From Micropterix aruncella (Eukaryota; Arthropoda; Insecta; Lepidoptera; Micropterigidae), in NCBI GenBank assembly GCA_944548615.1, contig OX155964.1, positions 372,001 through 436,000 of the forward strand: 64,000 nt of DNA, written 5' to 3'. Shown here in pieces: positions 58,303-64,000 of this stretch. A program made the translations under genes and the position numbers. Numbering within the stretch: the stretch's first letter is position 1; the number at the start of each line of letters is the position of its first letter. The notes below the pieces were generated by a model. It worked only from the letters and a program-made list of their open reading frames with translations, had not been told where the DNA came from and made no database searches.

Positions 58303-58856
58303 TAACATTTTTACCTAATACGTCAATAACCAATTTTTATCGCTTTTATTGTCTTTTTATATTAATCTTGCATTCGAATGATAAATTTTATGATTTACTT
58401 GTATTGTTGTGTATACATCTAAAAACTAATCGCCTTATAATACTGAAATATTTAAACACAGTTTCGTATTATCCCCTAGTAATATTTAAAAAATATATTA
58501 TATACCCTATTTCTCTATTATATTCCAAATTACTTTTATTCTTAGATATATTCTTCATAGTAAATTTTATTATAATATTGGAAATTTCAAGTAATTTTAA
58601 GTATGATTCCGCAATGAATTTGACATTTTTGATTATTCTATTTTATTGCGATTATTTTTATATTGACTCTCTCTATACCATGAAATTATTACAAAAATAT
58701 GATTATTCTATGCATTTTGACCATTTAATATCCATACTGACCCATTTAAATTTATTAACTCACACTTATATTACATCAATATCCACTACAAATCCTAGTC
58801 ATGTTAATACATGCACAGATTTGACTCATTTCTTCATAAGATTAAAGGTTCCATAA
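58278..58856 (+). other. Unexplained open frame linking ORF1 and ORF2
   Basis: The frame that is neither ORF1's nor ORF2's stays open for about 193 codons from inside the ORF1 end, across the 550-bp spacer, to just past the ORF2 start. The DNA is very AT-rich, where stops should be frequent. From the first in-frame ATG (about 58614) it would give a hydrophobic peptide starting MNLTFLIILFYCDYF. No known function; could be chance or a remnant. Confidence 0.4.
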
Positions 58857-61810
58857 TGGACAATATAGTGAATCTTATTGATACCCATGACTCGTCACAT
58901 GAGAACTTTGTGACATCAGATGTCAATGCCTGCAGAGGAATGCTTTCAGGTGATTCGTCACTGAGAATGCTTTGTCTAAATATCAGAAGTATCCAAAAAA
59001 ATATTGATCAATTCTTAGTTATGTTACAGGATCTCAGCCTAAACTTCGACATTCTAGTCTTAACAGAAGCTTGGATTGGAAAATATTTTGTTCCGATAGA
59101 GATCCCAGGGTACACTACGTTTCATACTAGGGTGAATAAACTTCAAAATGACGGAGTAATTATTTATGCCAGTGAAAAATATACAGATATTTCAGTTAAT
59201 GAGGAGATGTTACCTGGTGCTAATTGCTTATGTATTGAATTAGACAAATTTATTGGTATAATAGCAATATACAGAAGCCCGTCTATTTACAATATAACAA
59301 ATTTTCTGAAGAACCTTAATGATTTGTTGGCAAAGAATTCTAAAAAAAATAACCTAATTTTAACTGGGGATCTTAACATACCAATAAGTGGAAAGGTACA
59401 TCCACAGGCGCCTGATTATCTTGAGCTTCTTACGCTTCATGGCTTGAAATGTTTAGTGGACTCCCCGACGCGAGAAACTGAAAGCTCCAGCAACTGTATA
59501 GACCACATCATGTGTCGAACACCTAGTCCAACAACCACAGTAGTTTACAAAACATCAATTACTGATCACCATGTCCTTTTATTCAAAATGTTTCATAATT
59601 GTAGGAATAAAAAGAACAGACCTTTCTTAAAACAAACATTTGATTACGACAAAATATGTAGAGACATCGCAGATGCTGATTGGACAGCAGTCTACGAGAA
59701 ATTTGACGTGAATAATGCAACTGATAATTTTGTTAGTAAGCTTCAAAATATTGTTCAGTCGAATAGCTCAATAAAAACTGTTGGGCTAAAACATAAAGAG
59801 AAAAAATACAAGCCATGGATTACAAAAGGTCTCCTCTTCTGCATACATAGACGAGACAAACTTCATCTAGCAAGTCGACACAACCCTGATAATCTAGATT
59901 TGAGAGAAAAGTCAAAAGAATATAGAAATATATGCAATACAATAATCCGTCAAACTAAAATCAGGTATTATAAAAATAAATTAAGTAAAGCAAATGGAGA
60001 TGTTAAGGAGGTTTGGAAAATTATAAACGAGGTCTCAAATAGAACGAGAGGTAGCAGCTCAGTCGATAAGCTAAATATTGGAAGCGGAACGGTCACAAGA
60101 GATTCTTCTCCTCAAAGGCTTGTTGATCATGTTAATAAATATTTCGCTAATGTCGGCAAAAAAATGGCAAAACAAATACAGAACAGAACTTTAAATTCAG
60201 GAAGCACCCCTCCAACTGTCAATTTTCCAGTATCCCTTTTCTTGACACCAACAACGCCACAGGAAATTTCCCAAATTATATATTCACTGAAAGATAGCTC
60301 GTCTGCGGGTATTGACGATCTGAATTCACGCATTTTTAAGTCATCAAAAATGGAGCTAAGTAACCCGATAACTCACATAGTTAACTGCAGTTTTAAAACG
60401 GGTATATTTCCTAGTGCATTGAAATGCGCTAAAGTCATCCCAATATTTAAAAACGGTGACAGACTTGACATTAATAATTATAGGCCTATCTCCCTACTTA
60501 GTACGTTATCTAAAATTATAGAAAAGGTCGTTAAAAAAAGACTCGTCAAGTATCTGACGAATAACAATATTCTTTCAGAAAATCAGTTTGGATTTAGAGA
60601 GGGAATGGGCACTACGGATGCAATAGTGAATGTTACTACCTTAATTAATGGTTACGTTGATAAGGGTAGAAAGTGTATGGCGGTCTTCTTGGACCTTGCT
60701 AAGGCATTCGATACGGTTTCGCACGATAAGTTACTTCAAAGATTGGCGGGGGTGGGACTCGAGCATGTCACTCTTTCCTGGTTTGCCAGCTATTTAACAG
60801 ATAGGAAACAAGTAGTAATCATAGACGGCTTAAAAAGTATGCCTGAATACTTGTCATTCGGTGTCCCCCAGGGTAGTGTTCTCGGACCTATTCTATTTCT
60901 CATCTACATAAATAACCTGTGTAACTTAGTAGGCCAGATAACTACATTTGCTGACGATACTGTCATCATTTTTGAGGGTGACAAGTGGACTGAAGCTTTC
61001 AATAAGGCAAATATAGGTATGAAAAAAGTACAAGAATGGTTGGATGATTCCCTACTCAATTTGAATATAGGAAAAACTAAATACCTTACTTTCAGCAATA
61101 ATGCCAAAGGGCAACCGCCTACATGCCACAATTTGAAAATTCATACATGCAATAATGCAAAGCAATGTAGCTGTCCAATAGTGGAAAGAACACAATACAT
61201 CAAATATTTAGGGATCACAATCGATAATAGGCTCCGCTGGCAGACCCATATTGATATACTGGCGATTAAAATACGAAAACTGGCATATATGTTCCGAGAG
61301 ATGAGAAATATTTTAGATCCGGGATTACTGAAAAGTACATACTACGCATTAGTTCAGTCTATTCTCTGTTATGGAATAATAGGATGGGGAGGTTGTGCGG
61401 CGACCATCCTCCGCCCATTAGAAGTGGCTCAAAAATGTATCTTAAAGATTATAGCGCGTAAACCGTATCGCTACCCCACCAATGAACTTTTTAGTCATTG
61501 CAATGTCCTGGACATCAGACAGCTGTACATTAAATTGGCCTTACTGCATGAGCGGTTTAAAAGTCAACCAACTTTTAATGAGGGAGTGATATTTACGAGA
61601 GCAGTGCACTCAGGAGATATGCTGATACCACGTAAAAATACCACATATGGACAGCGCCACTACTCATTCATCGCTCCTAGGATTTATAATCACCTTCCTG
61701 AATCAATTAAGGCTATCAACACTATGACAACATTTAAAAAATCTGTCACGTCTTGGTTGATGAAGGAAGGGAGGATTAATATAGATAGAGCATTGAGTAT
61801 AAATGTCTAA
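58856..61810 (+). CDS. CR1-type ORF2: AP endonuclease and reverse transcriptase
   Basis: A 984-aa protein if it starts at MDNIVNLID (58856); an upstream in-frame start at 58811 would add 15 aa. The endonuclease (about residues 25-240) shows LCLNIRS, LVLTEAWIG, TGDLNIP, SNCIDHIM and TDHHVLL. The RT (about 480-760) shows NNYRPISLLSTLSKI, NQFGFREGMGT, FLDLAKAFDTVSHDKL (first Asp), VPQGSVLGPILF, TFADDTVIIF (catalytic DD) and KYLGITIDNRLRW. No RNase H follows, as in CR1. All catalytic residues are present. It makes the target nick and copies the RNA onto it. Confidence 0.92.
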   Translation: MDNIVNLIDTHDSSHENFVTSDVNACRGMLSGDSSLRMLCLNIRSIQKNIDQFLVMLQDLSLNFDILVLTEAWIGKYFVPIEIPGYTTFHTRVNKLQNDGVIIYASEKYTDISVNEEMLPGANCLCIELDKFIGIIAIYRSPSIYNITNFLKNLNDLLAKNSKKNNLILTGDLNIPISGKVHPQAPDYLELLTLHGLKCLVDSPTRETESSSNCIDHIMCRTPSPTTTVVYKTSITDHHVLLFKMFHNCRNKKNRPFLKQTFDYDKICRDIADADWTAVYEKFDVNNATDNFVSKLQNIVQSNSSIKTVGLKHKEKKYKPWITKGLLFCIHRRDKLHLASRHNPDNLDLREKSKEYRNICNTIIRQTKIRYYKNKLSKANGDVKEVWKIINEVSNRTRGSSSVDKLNIGSGTVTRDSSPQRLVDHVNKYFANVGKKMAKQIQNRTLNSGSTPPTVNFPVSLFLTPTTPQEISQIIYSLKDSSSAGIDDLNSRIFKSSKMELSNPITHIVNCSFKTGIFPSALKCAKVIPIFKNGDRLDINNYRPISLLSTLSKIIEKVVKKRLVKYLTNNNILSENQFGFREGMGTTDAIVNVTTLINGYVDKGRKCMAVFLDLAKAFDTVSHDKLLQRLAGVGLEHVTLSWFASYLTDRKQVVIIDGLKSMPEYLSFGVPQGSVLGPILFLIYINNLCNLVGQITTFADDTVIIFEGDKWTEAFNKANIGMKKVQEWLDDSLLNLNIGKTKYLTFSNNAKGQPPTCHNLKIHTCNNAKQCSCPIVERTQYIKYLGITIDNRLRWQTHIDILAIKIRKLAYMFREMRNILDPGLLKSTYYALVQSILCYGIIGWGGCAATILRPLEVAQKCILKIIARKPYRYPTNELFSHCNVLDIRQLYIKLALLHERFKSQPTFNEGVIFTRAVHSGDMLIPRKNTTYGQRHYSFIAPRIYNHLPESIKAINTMTTFKKSVTSWLMKEGRINIDRALSINV

Positions 61811-62336
61811 ATGGTATATATGGAATGGTATTTATATATGTGATAGTTATTAAATTGACAGTTTATTTTTATGACAGTTTGTATGGATGTTTGATTGACA
61901 GTTTGTAGTTATTAAATGAAAATGTATATAAACAATGACTTTTATATTATTTATATTTCCAAACCATTTCTTTATTCTATTAAATTGTAGGAATTGTAGG
62001 CCTTTCAATTATTTTATTTTAATTTATATTGAAATTTTTAGGATTATTTTCATGTTTCTGTGTAAAAAAATATTTATTTTTATTTACAAAAATTTTATTT
62101 CTTAAAATTACGGCGATTACCTTACTATATTTTTATAAAATTATGTTAATTTAAATGTCTGCCTTAGAACAGGCTATAGCCTAGTTAGGCGACATTGAAA
62201 TGGAATATCTGGCAACAGTTTCTGGCATATCAGGTTTTCAGTTTTTTGCTACTGGTTATTTTGTCTATTACATTGTACCTACATGTCCATGAACTGTAAA
62301 TGTTTTTAAATTACGTAATTAATTAAATAAATAAAT

Positions 62337-62680
62337 CATGACTAACATTTTGAATCTTGAAAACTTTCTCGCGACCGATATATTTGAAGCTACGATTTGC
62401 TGGCTAGGCTGCTCTAGCAACTACACACTCCCTCAAAGGCCAGGCATGAAATTGAGGCAGCTTCTTCAAATCACTCTAAACCACCTTTCAAAAGCATAAA
62501 AAGGCATGCAGTATCAAAGTTAATGGACAATACATTGGGGCTTTTCTGTCTCCCTAATTAAATACAACTTATCGATAATCATGTATGAATTATTACAAAC
62601 TATTCGAAAAAAAATCCAGCAGGATTCTTAGATTCTTCTTCATTAAAGAACACCATTTCCACGAAAGTCATCTTGGGCCC
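62337..62680. other. Unassigned DNA after the CR1 element
   Basis: No gene or repeat recognised. Confidence 0.4.
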
Positions 62681-62689
62681 GATTACGTT

Positions 62690-62965
62690 TCTTTGAGAAC
62701 TAAAACTAAAATTAGTCCAAGCGAACGAGACGGAGCAATACGCTAGAGCGGAATATGAAACGAACGATAGTCGATAAATACTACCTGTCGAACTTATACT
62801 CGTCCGAATACATTCGAGCATATTTCGTGCGGTGTAAGATTCTGATGCTTCGACCTTGGCGGGCAGTTTTAATGCGAAAAAGTGACAACCGATCATCTCA
62901 CATTCCGCTCTAGCGTATTGCCCTGTCTCGTTCACACGGACTAACTTCCGATTTTGGTTCAAGAA
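62690..62965. mobile_element. Foldback MITE-like element
   Basis: Left tract ttagtccaagcgaacgagac..gcaatacgctagagcggaat (62711-62755) and right tract attccgctctagcgtattgc..gtctcgttcacacggactaa (62902-62945) are reverse complements with few mismatches. The 120-aa minus-strand open frame across it is produced by the arms. Confidence 0.65.
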
Positions 62966-62979
62966 GAAACTTAATCGAG

Positions 62980-63525
62980 CCCCTTATATTGAAATCTAAA
63001 ACTAAAATAGACCAGTTGTTGGCTCCCGGTCTCTATCTAACAATTGTCTAGTCACCAGTAGACAATCCACCTTAGATAGCGATTATGGCTAATGACTATA
63101 ATCAGAATACCACTTGTTTCTCGACGACGACAACGACGCTTACCAACACTAAAAACGTCAATTGTTCGCAATTCTTTAACTGTTCAACTTTAATTCCTTG
63201 CAGCGGACATGCCGTATAGTGCGATGACATGGTTACAATGATGACATGGTTTATAGCAACAAGTCCTCTCTTTATATGTTTTTTTTTTATCTTCGTTTTA
63301 CAATTTAAATTTCGTAATTTGTAGTATTTCCTAAAGTCAAACATGCTGTATTAAGTTAATATGTGGAAATCAGCCATCGAAATTTATACAGGTTCTTGTT
63401 TGTTACAATACAAATTATACAGTTCTTTGTTTATTTGTCTAATCTACATGCCATCGAAGGTCCTGCGGATATTTTGTGTTCAAAGACTTCTAGTGCATTT
63501 TTATTCGGTTTGGTGAGAGTCCATT
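62980..63525. other. Unassigned intergenic DNA
   Basis: No gene or shared repeat recognised. Confidence 0.4.
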
Positions 63526-63529
63526 GCAA

Positions 63530-64000
63530 CTTTAGCGTCTATTAGCGTCTTGTAGAGGGTTGCCTTCATCCTCCGTAATAGCAGGCGGGATTTAATTTTG
63601 AGACTGGAGTCCAAAGAAACATGTATTTGCAGCTATTAAACGTGCTTTCATTTCTACTGTACTTTCATCCATAGTAATTAACAAATCGAGGTATGTGAAT
63701 TTCTTAGCAGATTCAAAGGTATAAGGTTAACAACAATAGGTAGACCTGGGTTCACTCTTTCAACGCGGGCAGCTTTGAATTTGGTTTTCTACTGATTGTC
63801 ATATGTCATATCTTAAATACTATATACTACATTTTGATGTTCTGTACAGTGCTAAATATACTTTCTTTAGGGTCTCTGGAAAGCGTGCAACGATAACAAT
63901 AAAATCAGCATACGCTAGTAGTTTTACTGACTTTTTGAAGATGTTGCCGGTAGTATTAATACGATATTTACGCATTGTTTTCTCAAATGCCAGATTAACC
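63530..64000 (-). pseudogene. RTE-like reverse-transcriptase fragment, cut by the window edge
   Basis: Minus strand: NLAFEKTMRKYRINTTGNIF, then KLLAYADFIVIVARFPETLK, where the usual YADD is YADF. After stops, KFTYLDLLITMDEST and KARLIAANTCFFGLQSQ follow. The order is that of RTE-type LINEs. Loss of the second catalytic Asp plus stops make it dead. Confidence 0.65.

Larger units (their letters stand above)
56982..62336 (+). mobile_element. Full-length CR1-type non-LTR retrotransposon
   Basis: It carries a 5' UTR with two tandem monomers (56982-57117), intact ORF1 (57262-58302), intact ORF2 (58856-61810) and a 3' UTR ending in aaataaataaat at about 62336. No poly-A and no clear TSD, which fits CR1-type elements. 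Both ORFs lack stops and frameshifts, so the copy may be recent or competent. The exact 5' boundary is uncertain. A relative's 3' UTR lies at 35.0 kb. Confidence 0.85.

Noticed and set aside
62600..62962. 120-aa minus-strand protein
   Set aside because: It crosses both arms of a foldback element and has no domain.

Overview
This is eukaryotic, insect-type nuclear DNA. It is AT-rich, most of it is derived from transposable elements, and its host genes are broken by introns with GT..AG borders. The anchor is a complete prophenoloxidase (PPO) gene, a melanization and immunity enzyme found in arthropods. The insect order is left open: the PPO protein reads more like beetle or hymenopteran enzymes than the two classical moth paralogues, while several repeats are of kinds common in many insects, including Lepidoptera.

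Layout. 0.1-19 kb is a repeat-rich flank. It holds a Gag-only non-LTR copy with a target-site duplication (TSD, 162-1725), a 5'-truncated LINE with an RNase H domain and a TSD (9164-10130), a truncated Penelope-like element with a GIY-YIG domain (15103-15975), several tRNA-derived SINE copies, foldback and MITE elements, and a GC-rich retroposon family. A possible first coding exon of an unidentified minus-strand gene lies at 18783-19063. 19.2-38.3 kb is the PPO gene on the minus strand: a TATA/initiator promoter near 38.3 kb, a 57-nt leader exon, 11 coding exons whose phases all match (691 aa), and a poly(A) signal at 19226-19231. Its introns hold four long (TA)n arrays, two TTAA-flanked piggyBac-like MITEs, LINE remnants and strong hairpins. 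41.4-46.1 kb is a second minus-strand gene of three coding exons, encoding a predicted secreted 207-aa protein of no family I recognise; it ends about 3 kb upstream of the PPO promoter. 47.5-56.8 kb is again transposon debris, including a retroposon nested in a LINE with a 13-bp TSD and a roughly 750-bp foldback element. 57.0-62.3 kb is a full-length, apparently intact CR1-type LINE: ORF1 with PHD finger, coiled coil and FP-type C-terminal domain, ORF2 with endonuclease and reverse transcriptase. The right edge holds a foldback element and an RTE-like RT fragment.

How it works together. The two host genes lie in the same orientation but have separate promoters. PPO is a leaderless cytosolic zymogen, cut after Arg50 once released; the neighbour has a signal peptide. 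A functional link between them is only positional. The most unusual material is the GC-rich retroposon family (about seven copies, no poly-A tail, 12-14 bp TSDs), the long unexplained open frame between ORF1 and ORF2 of the CR1 element, and the repeat-borne (TA)n arrays in PPO introns.
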